The notes beneath the pieces are model-generated. The model made no database searches and was not told where the DNA came from. It saw only the letters and a program-made list of their open reading frames with translations. 64,000 bases of DNA, from the NCBI RefSeq assembly GCF_016808335.1, contig NC_053149.1:39138118-39202117 (forward strand). Direction: 5' to 3'. The translations under genes were made by a program, and so were the position numbers. Below are positions 1 through 11,400 of the stretch, in pieces. Origin of the DNA: Panicum virgatum. Its lineage: Eukaryota > Streptophyta > Magnoliopsida > Poales > Poaceae. Numbering within the stretch: position 1 is the stretch's first letter; every line of letters begins with the position of its first letter.

Positions 1-135
1 CAACCAAACATGAAATGGGTTCACTCCGTCCCCAAAATCAGAAATACAACCAAACAATGGATGGGTCGGCTCCGTCCCCAAAATCCGGGTTGGATCCAAC
101 CCAACCCATTGATCCCGCAACCAAACACACGGTAA
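1..135. repeat. Truncated MITE-like end
   Basis: The short motif aaccaaaca recurs near 2, 46 and 118, and the segment closes with ccaaacacacggtaag. Read from the other strand this gives the cttaccgtgtgtttggttg type of end common on grass miniature DNA transposons. The other end lies outside the window, so length and family cannot be given. No coding potential is seen. Confidence 0.4.
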
Positions 136-671
136 GTTGAGTTTATATATTTGGAGTTTGGGCCCACATGTCAAACGGGTCTGCCATGTTTGCATGTGCG
201 GATAGCATTTTATCATGCCAGCGAGCAAATATCCATCGGGTTCAGACTTGTACCTGCGTCCGCGCCCATCAGATTTGCTACCCGCGGGTATGTGGATAAT
301 TTCTACCCGTTGCCATCCTTATATACATGAGCAGCTGAATGGTTACCTATTTGTGCGTGGCCAGGATCCGTAGAGAAATTGATTGCTTGGCTTGCTCTGT
401 GTTCTTCCCTGCAGTGCTGCTCTCTGACGCCGAACAGCATCTGCTCTCGCGCCAGCTGGTGTATCCGCGGAGCCAGGCCGCTTCAGTCATCCAATGAAGT
501 GCAGGCTCTGCAGCTCGCATCTCGGGAGCCTGACTGGTTTGCAACCACCCAACCAATCTCCACGCGACATGAATCCGTCCTCACAGACAGCGGTTTGCTG
601 GGAACCATCCCAATTTTTTTTCGAATATATAGATATTTAGAAAAGGTACAAGGTAGCAAAGAAATGACATT
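136..671. other. Intergenic, possible DNA-element remnant
   Basis: No gene is supported. The part near 255-320 (tacccgcgggtatgtgg and acccgttgccatcc) resembles the ends of grass hAT-type elements. Short open frames at 379-762 and 483-674 overlap on opposite strands and show no known domain. Confidence 0.35.
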
Positions 672-835
672 CACCGCGTTCGGCAGGCTGGAGCTGGAGT
701 GGTGTGAGAGAAAAACACTGTTACCTGGCTGGTGGTTGGAGGTTGGAGCTGGAGTGGTATGAAAGGAAATTACTGTAGGGCCGGAGCCCTACCCACCAGC
801 CGAACACGGTGATTGGGCGTAGCAAAGAAATGACA
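652..835 (+). repeat. 18-bp direct repeat flanking the MITE
   Basis: The sequence gtagcaaagaaatgacat occurs at about 652-669 and again at about 818-835, either side of the MITE. It is longer than the 3-bp target duplication, so it may be an older local duplication into which the MITE inserted, or a repair product. Confidence 0.55.
672..811. mobile_element. MITE, 140 bp, TIR starting CACCG
   Basis: The left end caccgcgttcggcaggctgg matches the reverse complement of the right end, which reads caccgtgttcggctggtggg. A 3-bp direct repeat att flanks both ends (669-671 and 812-814). An internal direct repeat ggagctggagtggt occurs at about 690 and 746. A 3-bp duplication with a terminus starting CAC would fit a CACTA-type miniature element, but the family is uncertain. 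A related element sits at about 5128-5262. Confidence 0.6.
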
Positions 836-1849
836 TGGGCGTAGAAGAGAGCTATAGAGATATAACGTAGCCTTTGCAGAAAAAAAAATCAGATGCAGTA
901 GAGGCAAGTACCCATTTCCCAAATATGATATAACCTATGCAAAAAGAAAAAAAAAAGGTTAACGAAGCCACCGAATGCCTGCCGAGATCGGCTGTCATCG
1001 CTCGATTTAATATTGGCTGTCGTTCTCGCCACAATACTATTCGTCTGTTCATACGCATAGCTCGGACCGAATTTTTTTTTATCCCGTTTGTTTTCAACTA
1101 TACAATTGTGTCCGTATTTGCTATGGATAAAGTTTGCATAAGTATATGATACGGATAGGTCCATATGATCTATGTGATCGAGTCGTGAACGGAGCGGGTT
1201 AGTCCGATTCGCATATGAGATGGATTAAGATCCACCTATCAATAATACGAGGTGGACCAAACTAAAAATCTAGATAGAAACCTTACTCATTTTAATAATA
1301 TATATAGGTATAGATAATTGACCTGTTCGGGTGAGATGAAATGGCTGGGCTAGCTGTTTCAGCAGTCAATCCAACCATTTCAGCCCAACCAATTTAGCCC
1401 ATTCGAATGGAGTCAAGATATAGATATAGATTATAAGCACATTTATCAAGTATCAACAAAAATAAGTTAAAATTCCAACCAAATGCAATGATTAATTTTT
1501 TCTTATCTAGAAAGCCGCTTATCTGACAATCACCGAACAACATGAGCATATTTCTACACATTTTTTGTTAGGCAATTATTTTTGTATAAAAACGAGATAA
1601 AATTAGAAATGAAAAAAAAATCGCAAGAGAGAAGGCGATTGGCCGGGCGGATCCATGTAGCGTAAGCCCATGTGCAGCCCATGGAAAAAGGCCCAGCCCT
1701 ACCTTAACTCGCATCCCGCCGCTTCGGCAGCCGCACTCGGCCCTCCCCGTTCCCCAATCAAAAAAAAAAAAACCCCGGCGGGCGGCGGCGCGCAGCTCCA
1801 TCCCTAGGCCGGGCCGGCGCGGTGGCACCCCACAGCTTCCAGACTCAGG
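836..1849. other. AT-rich intergenic DNA
   Basis: Homopolymer runs and AT-rich stretches (about 1285-1320 and 1425-1510) without a supported gene. Small open frames on both strands contain poly-Phe or poly-Lys from homopolymer runs and look random. From about 1640 the base composition becomes GC-rich. Confidence 0.4.
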
Positions 1850-2085
1850 CTAGGGCGGCCGGGCGGATCCGCGCCATCTCCATCCGGCTGCTGGCTGCTG
1901 CTGCTGAGCTGCTCTGCGCCTTCGCTGCTTGGCTGCGGACTGCAGTGCGGTGCAGCCGGCAGGCACCGTCGTGGCGTTGACGTCTGCCGTCAGGGACTCG
2001 GATCCGGCAGTCCGCATTCCGGTTGCGCCCTTAGACCTCAGCACGACGTCCCCTGCTGCAGTGCGCAGTGCTGCTTGCCTGCTTA
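1850..2085 (+). other. GC-rich exon-like segment upstream of PWWP pseudogene
   Basis: A GC-rich segment ends at a good donor-like site (gcttag followed by gtatgcaattg near 2083) and lies about 450 bp before the exon-2-like part of the pseudogene. Its position matches exon 1 of the intact gene at 8445, but I cannot align it to the PWWP exon and it lacks the SWWPG motif. It could be a replaced 5' exon of a chimeric transcript or unrelated DNA. Confidence 0.25.
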
Positions 2086-2538
2086 GGTATGCAATTGCAT
2101 ATTTCTGTTTGACTCTCGATTTGCAGTCGATTAGTTTCTGAGAATCAATTGCCATTGTGTGCCATAGATATATCAATATATGAATGCCAATGATCAAGGC
2201 CGAGTCGTTGGTTTCTTCTTCTCGAATATTTGTCATTTTAGTTGAGTTTCAGAAGTTCACAAACATAAATTGACCCTGTTGCTCAAAATATACCGTTTGT
2301 TTTATTTCATGTGTATATCATTATTGCACATAAATTAAGTTCCTGAAGACTAGATTACTCAGCCAAATTGGTTTCCAAACTTCAAGTTGTATGCTTATTT
2401 TACATTTTTGTTTGTTTTGGATTTCCCAAAGATTTTCTCACCTTTTCTAGGAATGCTACTTAACAGATATTTTCTACCTTCTTTCTAGCTTTCTGAGCAT
2501 GAAAATGTTATCTCACATGCTGTTCAGCTTTGTCACAG

Positions 2539-3600
2539 TGGTTGGTATAGTCTCGAGGAGTCTTAAGCACGTGAAGTCATTTCTGTGTGGACAATTTGAT
2601 GAATGTATAGAAAATGCCAAGAGTCAAACACTCAAGCTAGCCTGCTAAAGAAGACTCACAATGAAGAGAAATATGTTCACAGAGTGAATTCCATTATGCA
2701 TGCCCTTGAAATCGAAAGGTCCCCTTCTCCACTTGAAGGTAATAATAATCTTCAGGTTTTGTGTTCGTTCATTAATATCGTATTTTGATGCATGTTTTAC
2801 TTGCAAAAGGGTGAATGTATACAAAATCTGATATTTATCACTCTATGAACTTTCATAGGAAGGATAGACTAAAACGTGCAACTGGTGTATTTTTCAGGTG
2901 AGTTGAATACTCATGAATCTTGTGCATCCATAGAAGACCTGATGTTTTTCCGAGAACGTATAAAGGATCAGATATCAAAACCGATGAGCCAAACTACTGA
3001 TTGTAGTAAAGAGGGTTTATCTTCAATTCGAGATGATAGGGGTTTCAAGATGGAAAACGTAAGCTTTGTGACACCAATACCTGAAGGTAGCCACAAGAGC
3101 TGTAAGAATTTGTTGCCACCCCTGAATAAAGGGACAATGGAATGCCAGTCACAATACAGTGATGTTGTTAGGTTAGATGCAAGGGTTGAAGGTGCTGGCT
3201 GTGAGCTCACTGGACTTGAAAATGGCACACCACTTTATGACGTAGAGCTGACTGTTCATGGAAACTACGAGGGCCATGGCTTGCCCCTTGCTTTCATCAC
3301 AAGTAAATCAACTGGTAAACCTGTAAAAGGCTACCCTGTCACTGTGGAGGTTTTGGAAGATGGTTGTTATGCAGCAAGTATTGCCGCCCACCAATTAGCA
3401 GCCTTGAGTGCCTACACAAGAGTAGAAATTAATTACCGTGGCTAGCAAGATCTTTACATGCACCACTATCAAATCCGGGGAGCAAACAGGAAGCCTGTAG
3501 TTGCAACTTGCAAAAGCCTCCCTTCTGCCGTGCTGATCCCAAGGGGTGTTCAGCTGATGCTGGCAGCACAAGGGAGTGCCATGTAAGACCGACAACCGTT
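2539..3600 (+). pseudogene. Partial, broken copy of the PWWP-domain gene
   Basis: Two blocks match the intact gene at 8445-12187. Block 1 (2539-about 2740) follows cacag and parallels the start of its exon 2, including matches to IEKAK and HALEIERS. It carries a one-base insertion and an early TAA stop. Block 2 (about 2897-3445) follows ttttcag and parallels exon 3, including LYDVELTV and a GYPxTVEVL segment. It reads open for 189 codons from 2876, then stops where the parent continues; decayed similarity to the parent C-terminus persists to about 3600. About 850 bp of exon 2, and the PWWP exon itself, are missing. The copy lies 6 kb upstream in the same orientation, so it is probably an old tandem duplicate that lost function. 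A remaining transcript cannot be excluded. Confidence 0.85.
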
Positions 3601-4540
3601 TTTGCTGGTTCCTACCAGGATCAGCAACAGCTGCACTTCTCTATACTTATGTTCTGCCTCCTCTTAATTGTGCTCCTCTGCGTCTGTTTTAATTAAGTTG
3701 AGAGGAAAAGTTGGGACTATTGATGACTGGAGGGACATGGAAGGTCGATTGGAAGTGCGTAGTGGCATGGCAGGGTACAATTTAAGTGGCAAGTCTCAGC
3801 TGTTTCGATCTTTCTCTCAGTTGAAGTGGCAAGCTAGGGCATGTACAGTAGTCATCTCTGTTGATCTCCACCAAACCTAGAGATGACTTAAGAGACTATT
3901 GATATAATTAGTTGTGTATCATAGTATCATGTGCCTCCATATGATCCTACAAGATTTCTTTGTAGTCCATGTCTCCATGGGATTGTAGGATTACAAGATA
4001 TTTCAAGATGAATATCCGGATCCTGACAATCTTCTTGTTCATTGAGAGTACTCGACAGAGGTATCTGAACAATAATGAGTACATACCTGCATTTATTATT
4101 TGAGAATTGAGAAGTACTATTTCCTAAGAAGTCAACATTCTCCTGGGTAGATTAATGCAAAGATATCAACAGAATAGTGAATGTCTGAAAGTTGAAGTTG
4201 TCATTATCATGTAGGCTATAGAAGATAGAAGAGAATGTTGTCTGAAATCGGTAAGTGAGTGTTTGGTCGGCAAGTTGAACTCACATGCTCAAACTGGATC
4301 GTGGGAAGCTGGTGGTTGTTAGGTAACATGATTCTAGCTATGGCTTCTTTCTCTCACTTACGCGTGGACACACTATCATGGTGGATAATTATGTATTTGA
4401 AGTATTTCACAATGCAACAAAAGCTAGGTTTGTGGCGATTTTTGGATAATGGAATCTGGGGTAGACTTGACTGAAATCTAGAGTAAAGAGCTGGTTGTTT
4501 GTTTTAACTAGGGACTAAACAGGGGCCATATCCGTTTGGC
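3601..4540. other. Intergenic, nothing recognised
   Basis: No gene, long repeat or transposon end is convincingly seen. The motif gggactaaacagggg near 4510 is of the kind seen at ends of grass MITEs, and the L1 fragment begins just after it. Confidence 0.35.
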
Positions 4541-5127
4541 TGGGCTTCAGTCAACAATGTGTTCGGAGTAAGAAACTCCTCTGTACACTTGCCAGCAATG
4601 TAAGCCAGCTCCTCCATCTGCCTCCTTTTGCCCCCTCCCTAATGCGATTGTGCTGTAGCCACCAATGCCATAACCCGTGAATTACTTTAAGATGCACCGT
4701 TTCCTTTAAATTAAGAATAGAACAAACGGCCTCCCATGCTGAATTAGCCGTCTCCAATGCCAACCAAACGTCCTCCATATTCAGGGCTCTCCAAAGTTGC
4801 TTGGCATACTTGCATTTGAAAATAGGTGGCCACCATCCTCGTTAAGCCGACCGCACATCACACATTTGTGTCTAACTGCATCCCTCTCCTTTCCAGATTC
4901 TTCCGCAAAGCCAAACTGTCATGAGCAAACCTCCACATAAAATGTTTCAGTTTTACGGGGCACTTCAGCTTCCAAATTCCCTTCCACTGCATATCTGCCA
5001 TAGCATTGCCCCCAGCAGATGTTGCCACACCTCTGCGACTCATTCTTTTGCCATATGCTCTCTGAACTTTATACGCCGGTCTCACTGAGAACAAACCCCC
5101 GTTATCATAGTGCCATGCTACAATTGG

Positions 5128-5262
5128 CGCCGTTCGGCTGGATGGCTGGAGCTGCCGCCGCTGGCTGGGCACGTTTTGCATAGGAACGGCGCGGCGCTGG
5201 TTGGGCCTATCCCTTCACGTTTGCTCCAGCCAGCAGCGGCTGCTCCAACCAGCCGAACAGGT
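5128..5262. mobile_element. MITE nested in the L1 fragment
   Basis: Inverted ends are clear: the left side reads gttcggctggatggctgg, and the reverse complement of the right side reads gttcggctggttggagcag. The inverted match extends over about 35 bp with mismatches. It interrupts the L1 between the FWAEDVATILAVP segment and the AWHYDNGG segment. Ends resemble the MITE at 672-811. I could not define a target duplication. Confidence 0.65.
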
Positions 5263-6962
5263 ACTGCCAATATCGTCGCAACATCCTCTGCCCAGAAAGT
5301 CTGCCGTGTCAACTGATCATCCCATTGCCCTGACCTCGGGTCAATCAGTTCATCAACCGTGCGTAGCAGGTTGTTGCCTCTTAGATGATTGGTTTTCTCG
5401 TCCAGTCCCTTGGGATCCACGATCCTCCCAAATTCGGACATTAGTCCCATCTCCAATTCTCCAAGCAAAGCCTTTTTCTCACCACCTCCAGCCCCTTCAT
5501 AATACTCCTCCAAGTGCATGACATGCTCCTCACTGGTTTTGCTTGTAAGGAGCAGTTTGGGAAGTATTTCGCTCGGAGCACCTGAGGACATAGCGAGTGT
5601 GGGCTGTGAAATCAATGCCACCCTTGTTTTGCGAGCATTGCCAAGTTGAAAAAGTGTGGATATCTCTCAACCCAAAACCACCCTCACTTTTTGGCTCTGT
5701 TAACTTCTCCCACTTAATCCAATGCATTTTATTATCACTATCTTGATTGCTCCACCAGTACCTGCATATCATGGTACTAATTTGCTCACAGATTTCCTTT
5801 GTAATATCAAAACATCCCATATCTTTGAGTAATACTTCTTTACCAGTCCGGGACAATAGCTTTTCTTTCCACCATTGTATTCTAGACCAGATTCTCTCTT
5901 TCAGATACGCAAAAACCTTTGTTCTAGACTGTGCCACATAGACTGGTAATCCCAGATATCTTTCATGCATTGTTTGTCTCTGAATCTGCAAACCTCCTGC
6001 CGGTTCACCTCACTAATACTTGGACTGAACATAATTGCAGACTTTTCCTTATTAATCATTTGGCCATAACACTGCTCATAGAGATCAAGGATACCCTGTA
6101 ACTTCAGTGCATCTCCATTGGCACGAAACAAAATGAGAGGGCGAAAAGGAGATGAGAAACACTAGGAACATTCTGACACACTTTAATTCCCTGCATCGTC
6201 CCTTCCCTTTCCGCTTGGCTCAGCAATGCTGAAAAGCCCTCTGCACACAAGAACAGGTTAAGGTGACAGTTACCTTGTCGGAGACCCCTCTGTGCCACAA
6301 TCTGTTCACCCAGAGCAACATTCACCCTGACACGATAGGTCACTGAAGAGACACACAACATGATCAGATCGATCCAGCGACGTTGGAATCCCATCTTCAC
6401 CATGATATCATGCAGAAAAGACCATTCGACTCGGTCGTATGCTTTACTCATATCTAATTTCACTGCTGCAAATCCTTGTTTGCCCTTTTTCTTGTGTCTC
6501 ATGAAGTGAATGAGCTCATAATATGCCACCAGATTATTATCTGAAATCAAACGACCCGGGACAAATGCACTTTCCGATTGCAATACAACATCCGGGAGAA
6601 TCCCCTTCAACCTATTAGTTAGCACTTTTTGAAACCAGCTTGTATATCACATTGCACGGACTAATCGACCTCAAGTCCTTTACCAGTTCGGGTTTTTGCA
6701 CCTTCGGGATCAAAAAACAGTAGTGTCATTACACCCAGCCGGTATTGGCCCACCATTCAGCACCTGAAGCACTTCTTTCACCAACTGATCACCAACCGTG
6801 TCCCATAATTTCTTGTAGAATATCGAAGGCATGTCATTCGGCCATGGGGCTTTCAGATCACCAATTGCATTCAGGGCCTCCCTCACCACCTCTGCAGTAA
6901 ACTCCTTCAGTAGCATATCATTCATTTCCATGGATACCTTTCGGTCCACCGCATCTAGGAGC

Positions 6963-7897
6963 TATAGATGGCCATGCGGCCCGCGGCCCAAAGGCCCGGC
7001 CCGAGCATGGTGATTTTGGCCTGGCCTGGTCCAAACCGTGCCCGGGCTTGGGCCGCACCCCCGCCCGTGGGCCGGCCCGGCCCGGCGCGGGAGTTGAAGG
7101 CCGGCCCGTAGGCGGCCCGTTAACCAACAATGCCACAGCTCACAGCCCAGCCAGAGAGCTCCCCCACGGCCCACACCAGCCTCCAAACCCTAGGTCCCCC
7201 GCCCTAACCCCCCCACCCGCAGCGGCTCAGCGTCAACGCCCCGCCGCCTCGCCTTTGCTTCGCCTCCGCCCCGGGCGCTCACCTTGCACTCCGCTCCGCA
7301 CCGCGTCCCCGGCCGCTGCGGCGCTGCGTCGCCTCCGTCCCGAACGCCGTCCCGATCATCGTCCTCGCCGGCCGCCGCTCCGCGGCTCCACCTCGCCAGC
7401 CGCCACCACGTCGTCTCCGCGACTCCGCCCCGCCGACCGCCGCTCCTCGTCTACGCCTCGCCGACCATGGCCTCCTTGGCTCCGCCCCGCCCAGGCCGCC
7501 TCCTCGTCTCCGCCCCGCCAGCCGCCTCCTCCTCGGATCCGCGGCGCCGGCCGCCGCCACCTCAAATCCGTGGCACCGGCAGCCGCCTCCTCATCTCCGC
7601 GCCGCCGGACGGCTCCGCCGCCGCCGCCGACCTCTGTGGTTGATGGGCTTCGGGTGGCCCGACATCTACTGTTGGGCCGGGCTGTCTCGGGCTGGCCCGG
7701 CACGAAAGTGGCCTGTGGGCTCGTGCCTGGGCCGCCAGGGGAGCCCGTGGGGCAGGCATGGCACGGCCCGCAGCGCAATTGGACCGGGCTAGGCACGGCC
7801 CGCAGCGCAATTGGGCCGGGCTAGGCACGACCCGTAAAAAACAGGCCAAGGCAGGCCCGGCCAGGGCCGGGCCGAGCTGCCCGAACGGCCATCTATA
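6963..7897. mobile_element. Non-autonomous TIR transposon, about 0.93 kb, nested in L1
   Basis: The ends are inverted: left (t)atagatggcc followed by a GC-rich stretch, right ggccatctata. The flanking sequence ctaggagct is repeated at 6955-6963 and 7898-7906. Depending on whether the shared t belongs to the element, the duplication is 8 bp (hAT) or 9 bp (Mutator-like). Removing the element and one copy of the repeat rejoins the L1 reading frame, which proves insertion. The interior is very GC-rich with long proline/arginine open frames on both strands; these look compositional, although a captured gene fragment (Pack-MULE style) is possible. Confidence 0.8.
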
Positions 7898-8018
7898 CTA
7901 GGAGCTGTGTAGAATCAAAATTACCATTGGAACTGAAAAGATCTGATCTAGAAGAAGAGCTGCAGAAAATCCAGATCAGATCTTTTTTTCTTTTGAGAGA
8001 GAAATCCAGATCAGATCT

Positions 8019-8444
8019 ATGTGTTGGCAGTTGGGGGACTACCCTAAGCCCAAGCCGGGACAAAACAAATGGGCTTTGCCTGTTCTCAAAGCCCATTTAT
8101 TTATTTGCTTGAGCCCCGAGCACCAGAACGGCCCAACAAACGCCCCTAACGCCCCACTCCCTTCTTCCTCCTTCCCCAGGCTCCGCCCCCTCCGCTCCTT
8201 CCACTTCTTCTCCCCACCTGCACGCCCCAGACCCACCTCTTCGGAGGAGCCGTTGCCTCGCCGCCGCCGCCGCCCCGGCTCGCGCTGACTTATCCATCGC
8301 GTCGTCTCTGGATTTTTCACCCGAGGCCCTTCCTGATTTCTCGGACAGGAAAAGGAGTCTCCTTGACTTTGATCAGTTCTGGGGAGGAGCTGGAGGGGGA
8401 GGCGATGGTGGCAAGTTGATAAGGGGCTGCAGAGACACAGGGCG
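8019..8444 (+). promoter_or_regulatory. Promoter and 5' leader region of the PWWP gene
   Basis: Between the L1 remnant and the ATG at 8445 lies pyrimidine-rich DNA (about 8155-8250, cttcttcctccttcccc and similar) and then a GCC-repeat stretch (about 8255-8280). Both are typical of grass gene leaders. No clear TATA box was found, so the start site cannot be placed. Confidence 0.45.
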
Positions 8445-11400
8445 ATGGGGAGCTGCGCGGGAGAGGAGGAGTGGCCCGGCGGCGTGACGGGTGCGGACGC
8501 CGAGGTCGGGGCGCTCGTCTGGGTGCGCCGCCGAAACGGATCCTGGTGGCCGGGCCGGATCCTCGGCATGGATGAGCTGCCCGAGAACATCGTCATCCCT
8601 CCGCGCTCCGCCGGCACCCCCATCAAGCTCCTTGGCCGCGCCGACGGAAGCATGTCCGTACAAACCCTCGCCCTGCCAGCCCTCCTCTGTTGCCCTCTGT
8701 AATCACTTTGTTATGTTCTTTTCTTGAGCCTGTGCATGCGTTGATTCTACTGACTCCGGTGATACTTGGCCACTGCGGCTGTTTGCCCTTGGCCTTATGG
8801 CCAGTGCATTGGCCCTTTCATGTTGTGTTCACTCTCAAGTTTGGCAGGGAAGTATCTTTCTTTTTTATGCCTCTTGATTTAGGTAGAATGGGAACTTGGA
8901 AAGGGAGGGTAGTGCATATGTTCGATTGCGACTTTTGCGGCTTCTGGATGTTTATGGCTAACGAGAGCTCGTCGAAGTTGATGAGTTGTTTTTGTTTTCT
9001 GGATGTTTGCATCCACATCTTAGAGATAGGGTGCTTACAGAGATGTTCTTGTAACTTATGGTTGGTAGCATCAATACTTCAATAGAATGCATCTCTCAGC
9101 TCCTATTTTCCTCAGTAATGCGAACCTAAAAAGTGGAATAAGTTTCAGAAGTAGTTAGGTGACAAACTTATTTTTATGTTTATACTATGGGGCAAAAGAA
9201 AATGGCATGAATTTCTGAAAATAAGGGATACAGATTGAAATTCCGTGCACAGTGATTGATCTGTTTTCATGGTGTCTATTTGATCTATGAACATACTCTC
9301 AAGTATTTTGTGTAGCTCGAAAATTGTTTTGATTTACTAAGAAAATGGTCTCCTGCTTGAAATTGGATTTTGAAACTTCTCTTCAGTTTAGTGATCTGAT
9401 CATTTGAAGTTGTATGCATACTTGAACTTTAATAGTTGTTTTTAACTTCTAAAGCATGTGCAAAATTAATGTTTGTCACTCCTGTTGCGTCTTTCAGATA
9501 TTCTTTCTTGCTTGCAGCACTGATTGTTTACTTAAATTATAGCCTGTATTCAAAGTCTGAAAATTTCTTGTTCTGTTGGACTTTGCACAGTGACTGGTAT
9601 AATCTCGAGAAGTCCAAACGTGTGAAATCATTTCGGTGTGGAGAATATGATGAATGTATAGAAAAAGCCAAGGCTCTAGGTCGCCAGCAAAAGAGGACAC
9701 AGACTGAAGGGAGGTATGTTCGCAGAGAGGATGCTATTATCCATGCCCTTGAAATTGAAAGGTCCCGTTTTCCAAATAACTGTGATGATCTTGAAGAGGA
9801 CACTGATGATGATCTGTGTGCGTCCCAGAATATCTATATTGCAAAATCTAAAAACATAAATGGGCTCAACAAAAAATCTTCTCGTGGAGCAAGGAGTCTG
9901 TATGATATAGAAGAGAGTTCAGGTCAAGACATGTCTCAAGCCTTGACAGTGTACAAGCAGCCACAAAATTTATCCTCTTCAAGCACTAGGTATGCATCAT
10001 CAAAAAAGAAGAAGCGTAAAGGACGTAAAGATTTTGAGGATGATACGGTTCAAGGATTCCAGCGTATGCGAGATCTTAGGGAGATTGGAACAAAGAATGT
10101 TACCAATCAGAAGTCTGGTGCAGGCATCTTTTCAGATGTACCTCTTCTTGAAAGTGGATCAAGCTTTGGCTATGATTTGTCCAGTGCCAATGGGACAAAA
10201 AAGGGTAAGCAATCTCATTCATCCATTAAAAAGAAACGCTCCAATATCGGGCAATCCTATGACAATTCGAGGAAGAAAGATAGGCATCATCGTCCTCTAT
10301 CAAAGTTATGTGATGATTCAGAAGTGTCTGGAACATATTATCACTGGGACCCTTCAGGACAGTCTTCTAGTCAGTATCGAGGAAGCCAGATGCCTAATAT
10401 AATTGAACCAAATAGGGCAAAGACCATTTTTTCAACGGATGTAAATAAGTTTTCCTACAGCTCAGGCACTTCAAGTTTGGAGACACTATTAGATACATCA
10501 CACAACAATCGCAAAAATTCTGCTAAGGCTATTACAGTAAAGGATGCTGAAGCCCCATGCACAACTAGATTTCGCGATGAGGGATGCTCTGATGGTGATG
10601 CATCTTTTCATGATGTTCTGGAGGAAGGTAAAGTCACAGTACATTTTTCTGTTTTTATATGCACTATATTTCTTTTTTTTGTGAAAAGTGTTTTATATTT
10701 TAGCAAACCTTAGCTACTGTGGCTAATTAGATAGGTCAGGTAAATGAATGTACACAAGAACATTATTTGTGGATCTAATGTTATTATACTTCATGCTTTG
10801 CAATTGAGAAGGCCATGTGTCGTTAGACAAATGAGTACTCATTGGTATATTTCTTGTTTTCTTGTACAACAGTGTTTGTTTAGACTTCTAGCATACATAT
10901 ATGATTAGTTATCTCATTTAGGGCCTATTTGGAAGATTCGGAATGGTCTAGAAATTTTGAGGATTTAGTTCGTATTTCTAATAAAATTCTAAGGATTTAC
11001 TTCCTAAAAACCCCTTTCCAAACAGAGACTTAAATTGCAGCTTATTATTCATTTGTCATCCAATTTTGATGCAAGTTCGACATACAGATGGATGGAAATG
11101 TTACTTTATGATCTGCTTTTATCACTCTGAACTACCATATTGAGCGTTTTGCCTAATCTTTTCAACTGGTTTTCTATCTCCAGGCCATTTTGGTACTTAT
11201 GGATCTTGTTTGTCCACAAAGGATCAAATTTCAGAGCCAAATGATCAAAGTACTGACTGCGGCATAGTTGGCACATCTTCAACTCAGCATCATAGAAATT
11301 CAAAGAAAACCATAAGCGCTGCTACTCTGATACCTACAGAAAGCCACAAGAAGGATAATAGTTTGCTGCTGCAGCAGTATGAAGGGACAATAAAATTGGA

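Larger units (their letters stand above)
4545..7960 (-). mobile_element. L1-type LINE fragment (reverse transcriptase and zf-RVT)
   Basis: Read on the minus strand, domains follow the order of a plant L1 ORF2. Near 7960-6710 is the start of the RT region (FDSTQLL, then DRKVSMEMND and a degraded KAPxPxxMP). At 6625-6104 are the RT core segments SAFVPGRLISDN and KLDMSKAYDRVEW, then GLRQG. At 5991-5530 come RYLGLPVYV and WKEKLLSRTGKE, then FGLRDIHTFS. At 5181-4858 is a zf-RVT region (FSVRPAY, WKLKCPVKLKHFMWR). At 4778-4551 is the linker after zf-RVT. The endonuclease at the 5' end and any RNase H or poly(A) tail at the 3' end are missing, and frames shift between blocks, so it is dead. Two DNA elements are nested inside (5128-5262 and 6963-7897). 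Confidence 0.9.

Noticed and set aside
7048..7824. 258-codon plus-strand frame and several overlapping frames at 7279-7849
   Set aside because: They lie inside a GC-rich transposon, are open on both strands at once, consist of Pro/Arg/Ala/Ser strings and have no domain; they reflect base composition.
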